DNA of 64,000 nt from NCBI RefSeq assembly GCF_040869045.1, contig NC_090321.1, forward strand, positions 77,347,183-77,411,182. Direction: 5' to 3'. Position 1 is the first letter of the stretch. Each line of letters begins with the position of its first letter. The notes under the pieces are model-generated. The model was not told the origin of the DNA. It did not search any database and saw only the letters and a list, made by a program, of their open reading frames with translations. This document shows, one piece after another, positions 32,041 through 43,029 of the stretch. Source of the stretch: Eurosta solidaginis (lineage: Eukaryota > Arthropoda > Insecta > Diptera > Tephritidae). A program made the translations under genes and the position numbers.

Positions 32041-33742
32041 TGCCGAGATTATGCTCTCTGGAAAAATGATACACATAAAGAGAGGCGCCTAGATGAGTAA
32101 GTAAATTACATCCGTTTATGAAATAATTAAAACATTTTCTATTCCAGTATACTCAAAATGCTGGGCTTGGGAGAAATTGGATGGTAGCAGGCGGTATTGA
32201 AGATACATACCGGCATATGATTTACGTTATAGGCTCGAGGTATTTAAAGAAGGACGCTTTCCCTTCTATTAATATACCCCAAAAATTAGTTGAGATTGAA
32301 TCTATAACGAGTTTTGTAACTGATGGCATGTATATTGATTCCAGTATGTAAGGATTATTTTTATTTTTTTTTATTTGCATAACAATTATGCTATCTTATT
32401 TTAGAAAAAAAAAAAAAAACATCAGAAGTTGGATTTACACCCAGTAGAATCATGGAGCTTACGACTAGCATTTAGATATTGTTACCGTGAGCGATCCGCA
32501 TCACCTTTCGCAACATTATCAACCGCTGCCGCCAAGCACTGAATTCATTGAATTACCTCTAAGCATGACTATTGATTCTAGTAAGAAAGTATTTCCGTGT
32601 ATAATTTCAATCCGAAAAAAATTAGTTCGAATTTCTTAATAGCAGTGGGATGCTGTAACTACTCAGCTACAATTCTGATATCGCAAGCATATTTTCGACA
32701 CTTGCAGCTTTTAAATATTAATATCCATCTACATTAAGGAGGTGGTATCAAAATATTGATGGATCACCTGGTTTTACAAAACAGGCTTTAGAGGCAATTT
32801 CATTGAGGACAAAAGACAATCGTATTGGTGAATCTCGTAATTGATGAAATGGCTATTAGGGAGCAAATAGATATAGAATAGATATGGGTATAATTCAAGA
32901 AAGTGAAGAAAATTACTCCATTCCCATCGCCAACAGCGTCTTAGTAATAATGGCTGTTTCATTGAACTCCAATTGGAAGATACCAATTGGATATTTATTA
33001 ATACGTCCTCAACGTGATGAGGAGCAGGTCTCTCTAGTGATCGAAGCAAGCATTTTATGCATTGCCAAGCTACGGAGCTCGGGTGTATTCCATTACTTTT
33101 AATGGTGCACCAACAAATGTTACCATGTGTACTAGTTTAGGAGCCAATTTCACGTATAGATCAAAATTTAATCCAACGTTCATAAATCCTGCTACGAAAG
33201 ATAAAGTATATATTTTTTTTGATTTTTGCCACATGATTTAATTAGTACGGAATTGTTTGGGCGACAAAAAGTTATAAAGACGGAAGATGGACAACTAGTT
33301 GAATGGAAATTTCTGGTTGACTTGTACAACGTTCAAAAACAAGAAGGACTGCGTATAGCGAATAAATTAACAAAGAAACATATTAATTTAAAAATAGCAT
33401 TATGAACGTTAAGTTGGCTATGCAAACACTGAGCGGAAGTGTGGGTAAATCGCTTTTATTCTTAGAAAATATTTTACCAGACCACGTAATAAATACAAAA
33501 TTTCAAGGCAGTAATGCTACTGCAGAACTTTGTATGAATTTTAATAATATTGGCGACATTTTGAACTGTAAAAATAGATATTCTAAGAAGGAATTTGATG
33601 GACCCGTTACTGAAGAGACTTTTTTAAATTAAAAGCGCAGACATAAATATTTATAGAATATATATTAACTTTGCGCAACGTTGATAATATTCCTCTGATA
33701 AGAACTGGTAAAAAACTTGGTTTTCTTCGCCTAATTATTGAT
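32041..33742 (+). pseudogene. P-type transposase, N-terminal and RNase H-like part
   Basis: 'MPRLCSLEK' (32041) and 'SRYLKKDAFPSINIP' (about 32247) look like the two ends of a THAP zinc finger, with damage between. The catalytic region follows: 'SPGFTKQALEAISLRTK', 'LVIDEMAIREQI' (first Asp of the RNase H-like fold), 'NSNWKIPIGYLLI', then 'ITFNGAPTNVTMC', where relatives have TFDG, so a likely catalytic Asp is Asn. 'DFCHMI', a stop and 'LVRNCLGDKK' correspond to DACHMLKLVRN in relatives. 'GLRIANKLTKKHI', 'MQTLSGSV' and 'RTGKKLGFLRLIIDLQ' continue to 33742, where RTE sequence begins. Stops and frameshifts are many. Confidence 0.82.
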
Positions 33743-35196
33743 TTACAACATATGTTGGAGAGAGTGCTTAGATTATGGAGGGAACAATTCTCTGCTCTCC
33801 TAAATGGAGGCAGCGATTCACCGCGCAGAGATGACGAACCCGATCACGCAATCGATGATGGAATATATGTCCCCTAGCCCGAATATGACGAAGTTAGAAT
33901 AGCAATAACCAGATTGAAAAACAACAAGGCCGTGGGCGCTGATGGATTGTCTGCGGAGCTATTCAAGTACGGCGGCGAGGAGTTGGTAAGGTGCATGCAG
34001 CAGCTGCTTCGCAAAATATGGGCGGACGAGTGCATGCCGGACGATTGGAATCTAAGTATTCTTTGCCCAGTTCACAAGAAGGGGAATACTGCAAAATGCA
34101 CCAACTATCGTGGAATCAGCCTTAATATCACATACAAGGTCCTTTCAAGTGTATTGTGCGAAAGATTGAAACCTACCGTGAACCGGCTGATTGGACTTTA
34201 TCAGTGCGGCTTCAGACCTGGTAAATCTGCCATCGACCAGATTTTTACAATGCGCCAAATCTTGGAATTGGGAAGGACCTCTCCGAGCCGTTCGAAACTA
34301 AACGGTGATCCCCTATCGTGCGATTTCCCTAATTTGATGCTGGAGGAAATTATACTAGCTGCAGAACTTAACCGCAATGGAACAATATTCTATAAAAGCG
34401 TGCAATTCCTGGCGTATGCTGATGACATTGATATCATCGGCCTAAACACCCGCGCTGTTAGTTCTGCTTACTCCAAACTGGAAAAAGAAGCGGTAAAGAT
34501 GGGTTTGATCGTGAATGAGGACAAACCGAAGTACCTGCTGTCATCGACCAAAGAGTCAGCGCATACGCGCCTTGGAAACCACGCTACTGGCAGCCATAAT
34601 TTCGAAATAGTAAAAGACTTCGTTTATTTGGGAACCAGCATCCACACTAGCAACAACATCAGCACTGAAATCCAGCGAAGAATCAATCTTGCCAATAAAT
34701 GCTACTTTGGACTATGTAGGCACTTGAAAAGTAAAGTCCTCTCTCGGCGAACGAAAATCATACTCAACAAGTCACTTATCGTACCCGTCCTGCTATATGG
34801 GGCAGAAGCATGGACCATGACAACAGCAGATGAAGCCGCTTTGGGAGTGTTCGAGAGAAAAGTTCTTCGAAAGATTTATGAACCTCTACGCGTTGACGAT
34901 GGCGAGTACCGAAGAAGATTTAATGATGAGCTGTACGCAGCCTAGCCAGAGCAGGCCATGTTATGCGAATGAAAGGTGATGCTCCGGCCAAGAAAGTGTT
35001 TCTATCGGAACCCGCCTATGGAAGCAGAGGTAGAGGGCGGCCCCCACTCCGTTGGAAGGACCAGGTGGAAAACGATTTAAACTCCCTTGGTGTGACCAAT
35101 TGGCGCCGGTTGGCGGAGCGAAGGAGCGACTGGCGCGCCTTGTTGGACGGCCATAACCGTTTACGGGGTTAAGCTCCAATTAAGTAATTAAGTAAG
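33743..35196 (+). pseudogene. RTE-like non-LTR fragment (reverse transcriptase and C-terminal end)
   Basis: 5'-truncated element inserted in the P relic. It begins 'RVLRLWREQFSALL' and shows RT motifs 'NNKAVGADGLSAELFKYGG', 'TNYRGISLNITYKVLSS', 'YQCGFRPGKSAIDQIF', a deletion of the LFVDFKAAYD region, then 'LAYADDIDIIG' with the catalytic Asp pair. The C-terminal part reads 'YGAEAWTMT' and 'GRGRPPLRWKDQVE', and the 3' end has TAAG/TTAAG repeats (ttaagtaattaagtaagtta). A stop lies near 33877 and a frame change near 34943. The RTE assignment is from motif wording and the tail. Confidence 0.8.
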
Positions 35197-36068
35197 TTAT
35201 TTACCTGATTCTTATTATACTTAGACCTGAAACTCGTGATATTTTTGGAGGAAAAATTGCAGGGTTTACATTGAAAAGTTAATAAGGATATGCCAAATAT
35301 CATGAATAGGGGAAGTGAAAGTCAATAAGTGAGTCAAACCTGTTGTTTCGTATTTATAATAATAACGCTATGCGACAAAATCACCTTTTTTTCTGGGTAT
35401 TGGATAAAACCCACTTTTTTGTAGAGATTGAGGCTTAAGTAAACAAAGTACTATCACCGTTTTTTGAACTTAGCCTCCAAAAAATAGATATCGGCTTACG
35501 AAGTTCGAAATTTTATTTTTTTGTTAACGCGTTCAGCAAATTGAAAAAGTAAAGGTGAAAAGTCAGATGTCAGAAGTCGGAGTCTGACTGTATTCAGAAG
35601 TCAGAGTCTGACTTTTCACCTCGTATAACAGCTGTTATACCAAATTTGTCAAAAAAAGAATTCAGCCCTTCAAATAAGGGAAAAGAGCGGACCACGCCCA
35701 CAGTTTTACTTTTTCAATTTGCTGAACGCGTTAACAAAAAAATTAAATTTCGAACTTCGAACTTCTTAAGCCGATATCTATTTTTTGGAGGCTAAGTTCG
35801 AAAAACGAACATAGTACTTTGTTTACTTAAGCCTCAATCTCTAAAAAAAAAGTTGGATTTGTCCAATACCCAGAAAAAAAGTTGATTTTGTCGCATATTA
35901 TTATTATAAATACGAAACAACAGGTTTGACTCACTTATTTACTTTCACTTCCCCTATTCATGATATTTGGCATATCTTTATTAACTTTTCAATGCAAACC
36001 CTGCAATTTTTCCTCCAAAAATATCATGAGTTTCAGGTCTAAGTATAATAAGAATCAGGTAAAATAAC
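35197..36068. mobile_element. Foldback element with ~360-bp inverted arms
   Basis: Left arm 35197-35553 and right arm 35705-36068 are inverted copies (for example 'gttatttacctgattctta' against 'taagaatcaggtaaaataac', and 'gttaacgcgttcagcaaatt' against 'aatttgctgaacgcgttaac'). The 151-bp loop contains a nested inverted pair (35554-35567 and 35607-35620) and an 18-bp palindrome (35623-35640). No protein is encoded. Such structure is typical of foldback elements or long-arm MITEs. It sits directly after the RTE tail. Confidence 0.9.
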
Positions 36069-36718
36069 AGTTTAAATAAATATTGAAAGTGTTATAACTT
36101 CTTTGTTTATTATTTTAGTAATATGGTTTCAAAGCAACATTTTCTTGAATTTTTAAGTACTTTCGTTTGGTAAGGAAAGGGGGTGAAATTTTGTTAGCTG
36201 AACTAATCATGTGAAAACGACTTCATAGCTTAAAAGGACATTAAACGGAAATGTGAAGCTTCTCAAGGCCAAAATAATGACATATCAATTTCAAAAATCG
36301 GACGTCAAATAACCAAGTTACAATGAAAAAACTTTTTCGGCTGTATTTCGAAGGATCAAAAAAAAATTTAAAAAAATTTTCCGAAACCCTCGCAACATAA
36401 TCTTCAATTTTAGGGGCGGACATTAACAACTTTTTTTTCGACCCAGTCTAACGGCCATAATTCAAAAACGGACAGATAGATTTAAATATTTGTTCTTTGT
36501 AGTAAAACTTTGAAATATTACCTTCGTTCTGCATCAAAAATAATTTGAGTGAAAAAATTCGCTATGTGGTCCAGGGTTCGTGAAAATTCAAAAAATCGTC
36601 CGAGCTAGGAAATTTCGAACGAAACTGCAGGCTTTATTGTTATTGTGATATTTAGGATAAAATAAAGTTTTCTAAATGGGACAGGGATCGACCTATTTAG
36701 AGGTATTAAAATATGTAT
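36069..36718. other. Unassigned AT-rich DNA inside the P relic
   Basis: No frame longer than about 60 codons and no recognised family. Phrases such as 'caaaaatcggacgtcaaata' and 'ttcaaaaacggacagataga' resemble diverged noncoding DNA-transposon sequence. Confidence 0.45.
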
Positions 36719-36935
36719 ATTAGGGTGGGTCGATTTGTATGGACGAAAGTTAACCGATATCGCGCCATCGATTTTTCGATAGGGTCAGGAGAAAAAGTTC
36801 CACTACGCATACCCAAAAAAATAATTTTCAAGCCTGCGAAATTTAATTTTCTTTTTTTTTTTGACTTTTTTTCGACTTTGATTTTGAAGGTTTTTTTTTA
36901 TGACCTACTAAAAAAATTTTCATAGTTTTTTCAAA
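36719..36935. repeat. MITE fragment with TTAGGGTGGGTC terminus
   Basis: Starts 'attagggtgggtcgatttgt', the same terminus as at 48527 and (diverged) 62613. The opposite end is not seen before the P coding block resumes at 36936, so the element is truncated. Confidence 0.55.
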
Positions 36936-37620
36936 AAACTGTTATCGACAACGTTTTTGGCGCCATTCGTGGAAGAGGTGGTTTTAACAATAACCTGAAT
37001 TCCGAGCAATTCAAGAGTGCCTATAAACGTCTTTTAGTTCGACATGAATTAAAAGAATTTCAAAACGGAAACTGTAGTTTTGATAATTTAAAATTTTTAA
37101 GTGTTTCTTCTGGGGTAAGCAAAAAATCTAAATTACAATTTGACACGACGGGTGAATTTGACTATGCATATGTTGACACCTTGTGGCAACTTTCTCCATT
37201 TGTCGACGAGGTCGTACGTTATATAGCCGGTTTTGTATCCTGGATCTTATAGCACAAATTAATATGCTTAACTTGCAGTGAACAACTTATTGGCACTGAA
37301 ATGTGTAGGTTATCGGCTTTAAAAAATCAGGCCCATATATTCCGCCTTCGAGCGATGTTATAAGTTTACAAAGCGAAAAAGATATAAGACAAAACGTACA
37401 AAAGCTTGATAAAACTAATATTAAATTGTATTTAATGATTCAAGTTATGAACAGCATTGGGGAGGTATTTGTCAACCATTTTATGGAAGATCACGTTAAA
37501 GTTGAAACCTTTTTCAGCAATGACTTATTAAACGATCACCGATGTCAACTTTGCAAGTACTTTATAAATATTTATATGGACACACGCCGCAAGATAAAGC
37601 ATATGTACGAAAAAAATTGA
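36936..37620 (+). pseudogene. P-type transposase, C-terminal part
   Basis: 'VIDNVFGAIRGRGGFNNNLN' and 'EQFKSAYKRLLVRHEL' match the conserved end of the P/THAP9 catalytic region (ENxFGxIRxRGG, FxxAYKRLL). 'TLWQLSPFVDEVVRYIAGFV' and a Cys-rich tail follow. Stops interrupt at about 37248 and later; a shorter open frame continues at 37426-37620. It is the other half of the gene at 32041-33742, with the intervening ~50-residue linker replaced by insertions. Confidence 0.82.
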
Positions 37621-37829
37621 CAAAATTAGTTTTTTTTTTCCACACCAATAATGTTAAAACATTTCCGTGTATATGTAAATAATATGCCTTCTTATTAATA
37701 AAATTGTTATCAAATATAACTAAATAGTTTCATTTAAATGAGATCTTTTCATAGGTAAAAAAAACCATCTGATGATTTCGAATTCAAAACACATTGCGAG
37801 CATATTCTATTAGCAATATAGGAGTACTA

Positions 37830-37988
37830 CATATATGTTTGGAAGGGAAAATAATACATTATAAAATTCTTCACTTTTTTTTTGTCCGATATCTAATAAC
37901 ACGTCCACAAAAAGCGGTCATATTTGAAACTGTTTGACTACCACTACATTACGGTGATCAAATATTCTGTTAATGCCACGTTATTTTC
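37830..37988. other. Sequence between the P relic and the zinc-finger exon
   Basis: About 160 bp of AT-rich DNA. For the minus-strand zinc-finger gene this would be either 3' UTR or the start of another intron. No AATAAA was spotted on the minus strand here. Confidence 0.4.
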
Positions 37989-38301
37989 TTACCCTTTAGA
38001 TTTTCTCTCAAAAAGTTTCTGCTTTAATTTGGCCTCTTCTTCCTTTAAAGCTGTCATATTTCGTTCACGCGTTTCTTCATCTTCATTTTTATGAGACGTT
38101 AAGTGTAATCGTAGCTTCGAAGCGAAAGGAAACGCCAATGGACAAAACTTGCATCTATAAATATTTACACCCAGATGCATACGTAAATGGCTATGTAGTA
38201 CATTCATTTGCTTATAGGCTCTTTCGCAGTACTTGCACTTGTATGGCTTTTCACCGGTATGAGTGCGCATGTGGGCGGATAGATATTGGACGCGAGCAAA
38301 G
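37989..38301 (-). CDS. C2H2 zinc-finger gene, downstream exon
   Basis: Minus-strand exon starting after an AG acceptor at 38303-38302. Its first base completes the Arg codon begun in exon 50287-50448 and reads 'FARVQYLSAHMRTHTGEKPY', which finishes a C2H2 finger. Two more fingers follow: CKYCERAYKQMNVLHSHLRMH and CKFCPLAFPFASKLRLHLTSH. A charged Glu/Lys tail (RERNMTALKEEEAKLKQK) runs to TAA at 37989-37991. TGEKPYK-type linkers indicate sequence-specific DNA binding in the nucleus. A GTAAG site overlaps the stop (minus-strand 'aaagggtaagaaa'), so the exon could instead splice onward to an exon not identified. Confidence 0.88.
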
Positions 38302-38559
38302 CTATTTTAAAGACAAAATGAAAAGTTGTAATAATGACGATGTTTTTAATACTACATTTACACTAGCTCCAAATAAGTACCTCAAAATGAGTTGAGGTTA
38401 CCCTCTTTATCACCAAAATCAAAATCCCCATAATCAGAATACCCAACACGAAATCCCTATTCCCTGTCTGAAATACATTCACACAGAAAATGGGAAACTT
38501 TCAGGGGACTAAATACCCAAATGAGGACGACTAAATAACCAAATGATTCATTAGATTGC

Positions 38560-38868
38560 GGAGCGCGCGCAACCCTCAAGGGATTGCTAGCGCAATCTAT
38601 AGGTTATCCAACCCAATTATAAACCTCACCCGTGGCGAATCTTTAGAAGGCGAGGTCCTTGCGACCCAAAGTTCTTCATGGAACTCGGTGATGGGGGCGT
38701 GATCGCCTACAAGGTGCAATGTGGTCATATTAAATCGTTCCCGAGATGGTCGGGCTTGTATCTTAATGGTACTTGTCACCGGAAAGTACCAGGTCTATAT
38801 ACGGTAAGGACCATCAACATCGATTACAATTCCAAAACCCTTCGGGAAGTGTCGTTTACAACAACATG
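38560..38868 (+). repeat. Degenerate SINE-like copy
   Basis: Matches 30295-30621 in order: 'gcgcgcaaccctcaaggga', 'ccaacccaattataaacctc', 'tcgttcccgagatggtcggg', then 'cccttcgggaagt' and the tail 'gtttacaacaacatgac'. By eye about 75-80 percent identical; the 5' quarter is lost. Confidence 0.75.
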
Positions 38869-38939
38869 ACAGTATATAGTCAGTGCGCTCGGTAAAGGAT
38901 CGATCTGCCAACTCGGAAACAAAACTAATGTTGGGACGG

Positions 38940-39488
38940 AAGCGATACAGGGAGTTTAGGAGAACCCTCTAACAATACCGGGCAGCATTAAGAATTATGC
39001 AGCGGTTGACTGCAGTGATCGACCCAACCGACCACGAAAGCGAGCGTTTAGCATGGCCCCATGACACAGTGGATGAATGTCGAAGACAGTTCACTCACAA
39101 AGACTTTGCTGGTGAGCAGTTCTCAACTACTTACAGCCTGACTTTAAGAGACAGACGAGGAAGGGTAAACAAGAACCACACCTCTAAATCTGCAAAGCAG
39201 AGCGAAGAGGGAAGCCTAAGTACTGAAATACCACATTCCTCAAAAGCTGCAATGCATAAATAGGAGGGCAATAGTGGCAATAAAGGTAAAGACGAAAAGA
39301 CTAGTGAGCTAACGGGTGATGCAGCTTTCTCAGTGATACTAAAGGGATCCAACGCTGACACACCGACTTCCACCGAGAAGAAGATGAATGAAGGTGGTGA
39401 ATACAGCACTGATACTGGCACTGAGCACTATTTCAAAGGCCCATGCTTGAATATCACGTGTGCTGAAGTCGGAGGATACGCTAAATAT
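38940..39488 (+). pseudogene. Unidentified broken ORF, probably element-derived
   Basis: An 88-residue frame (38997-39263) continues past a TAG in the same frame to about 39500, with acidic, Ser/Thr-rich sequence ('DEKTSELTGDAAFSVILKG', 'GPCLNITCAEVGGYA'). It sits between the SINE-like relic and Gyp-C. I do not recognise it. It could be ORF1 of a non-LTR element, because LOA sequence lies on the other side of Gyp-C, but it is in the opposite orientation. Confidence 0.35.
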
Positions 39489-39980
39489 TGTGACGAATAT
39501 TAGTGACACTAAGTGACACTAGTCTGATGCTAAGTAAATGAAACCACAACAACAATAAAGCAGGCAGTCACTTTTATCTACATAAACGAATCAGTCAATA
39601 TGTCTACACATACATATGTACGTACACGCAGCGGAGAAGAGACGCACAAACAGATGCATATATCTTATCTGAGATGCTCCCAAAAGTAGGCAATTATCTG
39701 TGGAAGTGTCACTCACATATACACGCGCATATGAGAAGATATACACGTGCATCTGTAGTTATAATTTTATAGCAGTAATACTAGGTACAAACACACGCCA
39801 AATTGGCAATTTATACCATTTGGGCAATTTATTACGCAATTTATCATATAATAAATTGTAATAACAAATTGCCAATTTAAAAAAAATTGCGTAATAAATT
39901 GTTTCAAACTGTAAATACAACCTTGTAAAGTGTGTTTATTGAGTATATTTAAACGTCACTTACGCATGGCTCAACTATAT

Positions 39981-40203
39981 GGTTGGCTCATCTCATCAGC
40001 TGATATTATTTTTTTCATTTCACTGGAGTAGGAATTGTCAAAAGAGGATGGCAAACTCAAAATGAAACCAAAACATTGAACACATTATCTTACAACACAC
40101 ACAAATTTCAAAGTTTTATATTTTCATTCCATTCCATTCACCTAATTCCCACATTTTGACATTCTGAACACAGGTATGTTGTTGCTGTAGAGATGAGCCA
40201 ACC
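39981..40203. mobile_element. Small MITE inside the Gyp-C LTR
   Basis: 'ggttggctcatctc' at 39981-39994 is inverted as 'gagatgagccaacc' at 40190-40203. 223 bp, no coding content. The flanks (aactatat, ggccatca) do not show an 8-bp duplication, so the superfamily is undetermined. Confidence 0.65.
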
Positions 40204-40356
40204 GGCCATCAAATTACTATTGTGTAAGCTAAATTGAGTTGTATGAACACCACTCAATTTGAATTGATATTGCCTCAATTAATTTTTCTGTTTGAACATA
40301 GTATAACTAAGTAAATTCTGGAAATGCCCAGAAGTATGGAACGAGGAAATCGAAGA

Positions 40357-40451
40357 GTATAAAAGCAGCAACAGTAGAGGCACGACAATCAGTTTGAACT
40401 AAGCAAGCTATCAGTTGCGAAGTATAAGTGTACTTTCAAGTAGTCTAATAA
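40357..40451 (+). promoter_or_regulatory. Gyp-C LTR promoter and polyadenylation signals
   Basis: A TATA box 'gagtataaaagcag' (TATA at 40358-40364) is followed about 85 bp later by 'ctaataaaggcc' (AATAAA at 40444-40449), the usual U3-R arrangement of an LTR. Gyp-D has the corresponding 'ccttttataccc' on the opposite strand in each LTR. Confidence 0.6.
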
Positions 40452-40612
40452 AGGCCGTTTTGCATTATTGAATAGTGGAGTTATTTATTCAACAGTTTAG
40501 TGATTCGAACGTTAGTAAGAGGTTTCAAATAAGAGGAATTGCAGTAAATTCGTTACAATTGGTGTCAGAAGAGGAATGAATAAATTCCGAAGATTTTGAA
40601 TACAATTTGGAC

Positions 40613-42341
40613 ATGGCAAAGTGGAGTGAATTAAAAATCCAGCAACTGAAAAAGGAGTTGTAGAACCGTGGACTGAATACAACCGGCAATAAGATCGAAC
40701 TTCAAGCACGGCTACGAGAGGTAATGGAGTCGCAAGGAATTGATGTGGACGAGTATGTCTTTTATCCTGATGTGGAAGAATCAACAACAAAAATTGCAGA
40801 GAAAAACGAAACATCACAGACAGTTACGAGCACAGACTTGAACACGATTTTGGCTGCAATATCTGCTCAAACATCGACAGTAGCATCCAAGATAGAAGCA
40901 CAGGAGGCACGCATTTCAGAAATGTCGTCGCAGATGTCATCCCAACTGGAAGAACAGAAGACATACATAGAATCCCAGATGGAAACACAGGAGACACGTA
41001 TATCCGAAATTTCGTCGCAAATGTCATCTCAGCTGGAATCCCAGGAGAACCGTATAACAGCAAAGATTGAAGCACAGGAAACACAAATTTCATCACAGCT
41101 GGAAGAACAAAAGACATATATGGCAACTCAACTGAAAGAACAAGAGACACCCATAACAGTACAACTAGAAGCACAAGAGGCGCGTATATCATCAACCCTC
41201 GAAACGCGCATGGACGAAAAAATAATGCAGTTTGAAGAAAAAATCGAGGCAGAGGTGGATGATTTTAGAGGTCGTATACAGGAATTGCAACTTAATCGCC
41301 CGGACATTTCAGCGAGTAATCCAAAGGTAAAAACACCATTCTTTGACGGTTCTGTTCCTTTCCAGGTGTTTAAGCTTCAGTTTGAGAAGACCGTAACAGT
41401 GAACAACTGGAACGCTGAAGATAAAGTTGCTGCACTGTTCATGGCATTGAAAGGGCCTGCAGCTGAGATTTTACAAACCATTCCAGAGAGCGAACGGAAC
41501 TGTTATGAAGCATTGATGGGCGCTCTAGAGAGACGGTACGGAACTGAGCATAGGAGACAGATATACCAAATAGAGTTACTGAACCGCTTCCAGAGGCCTG
41601 GTGAAACATTGCAAGAGTTTGCGTCGGATGTTGAAAGGCTGGCTACGGGACGTCGAAACAAAGCGAGCTACATACGGAAACCCAAAGCCAACATTCGCAG
41701 AAACGGTATCACATGCTCTGATTTAGGAAACCGCGTCGCTTCTGTGTAAGCCAGTTTTCAAAGCATGCCGTGTGGAAGTAGAAAGGCCAGAGTGGCTAGA
41801 CGCAATTTTAGAAGCTTTAAAAGGAACGCAACAGAAGAATAATGGTGCATTCAAATGTTTCAAGTGCGGTAACCCAAGTCACATTGCTCGTCATTGCAGC
41901 ACCGGTCCTGGTAGTTCCAACTTGGGTGGCCGTAAACGCAAAGCTGGAGGAGATAAGCAAGAGAGAGTCAGATGTAAAGTTCGAAAACTTGCCCCAGCTA
42001 TTGAATGTCCTGTGATATCTGTGTCGCAACTTGGAAGGAAATCAAGCAGCCTTACCGTCAGAGGGAATGTGGATGGCAAAGAACGTGTACTGACTGTAGA
42101 TACGGGCGAATCTCATTCCTTAATCCGATCTGATTTGGCCAACAGGAGAGTAAATCCATTACCTGGAGCAAGGTTGCGTACGGTCACTGGCGAGTATAAC
42201 CAAGTCCGGGGAGAAGTGATATGTGAAGTCTTAATAGGGAAGGTCATGGTTTTACCCAAATTCGTTGTGGCGGAGATTGTTGATGGAGTCATATTGGGAG
42301 TGGATTTCTTGGTTGACCATGAAATCAAGATCGATATGTAG
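40613..42341 (+). pseudogene. Gyp-C gag and protease
   Basis: The ATG at 40613 aligns with the Gyp-D start (MAKWSELKIQQLKKEL), but a TAG follows at codon 17. The rest of a SAP-like motif (LNTTGNKIELQARLREV) and a long repeated coiled coil (QLEEQKTYIESQMETQETRI and similar) come next. The capsid has 'SNPKVKTPFFDGSVPFQVFK' and 'YGTEHRRQIYQIELLNRFQ'. A frameshift and small deletion lie near 41720-41770. One knuckle is present (CFKCGNPSHIARHC). The protease reads 'VLTVDTGESHSLIRSDL' and 'VILGVDFLVDHEIKID', ending at 42341. Confidence 0.85.
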
Positions 42342-43029
42342 AGAAGGGTGATGCGTTATAAGAACCAGGATGTGCCACTTAACTTCAGTTTGGAGAAAGG
42401 GTTCAGCAGTAAGCTAGTGCTGGTCGAGAAGACTTGACAAAGACCACGAAAGTCAAAGGCAAAGGTTGATGGATCGAATGGGGCAAACAAAGCAAAATAA
42501 AAGATACCTGCGAGAGACACTGGCATTGACAAACCCAAATGGACGCACTAAAACGAAGGAAAGAATTTCGCTGAAACAATGCAAGGGTGGTTTCAAGCCA
42601 GGGCACACTACTGTTGTGAAGCGTCGGAACGATACTGATTATGCGAAGCCAATCCGTCAAGCGCAAGCTCTACGAAGTAGTTCATTGGCCAAACAACAGA
42701 GTGTGAGGGAACGAACCAGGATAATGAATAGTACGATGAAACACAGGTACGACGAGAACAAAAATTCGGAAGGTTTCTTGGAGTGAGATTTGGTACTGCT
42801 ATACAAGCCTCACCGGCGGAAAGGTGTTCCATCCAAATGTTGGTGCAGTTGGAAAAGCCCGTGCAGAGTTGTGAAAAGGATCAGTGATGACATCTACCGT
42901 ATAGAAACAATTGGGAAACCACGAAATAGAAGAGTGGTTCATTTGAAGAAGCTAGCAGCGTTTAGATCGAGAGATTTGTCTGATACGGACGATCAGCATC
43001 AGCAGCAAGCTAACAGTTGCGAAGTATAA
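42342..43029 (+). pseudogene. Gyp-C deletion junction and integrase C-terminal tip
   Basis: After the protease come a basic linker and, at about 42590-42620, a jump straight into 'NDTDYAKPIRQAQALRSSSL', 'KQQSVRERTRIMNSTMKHRYD' and the chromatin-proximal module 'GVPSKCWCSWKSPCRVVKRI'. All RT, RNase H and integrase-core motifs are absent. Stops at 42346-42348 region and 42784-42786 break the frame. The junction matches Gyp-D. Confidence 0.85.

Larger units (their letters stand above)
31835..37829 (+). mobile_element. P-element (THAP9-like) relic with terminal inverted repeats
   Basis: 'taatactcctatattgcta' at 31835-31853 is matched in inverted orientation by 37811-37829 (18 of 19 bases). Between them lie two collinear blocks of a P-type transposase on the plus strand, separated by younger insertions (RTE fragment, foldback element, others). 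The 8 bp outside the repeats (tacatatg, catatatg) agree at 6 of 8 positions, weakly consistent with P-type 8-bp duplications. Confidence 0.8.
39489..40558 (+). repeat. Gyp-C 5' LTR with internal insertion
   Basis: 1,070 bp, against about 670 bp for the Gyp-D LTRs of the same family. The excess lies in 39785-40260, which holds an inverted-repeat-rich patch (aaattggcaattt with aaattgccaattt; gcaatttattacgcaattt with aaattgcgtaataaattg) and a MITE with 14-bp ends (39981-40203). Confidence 0.8.
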
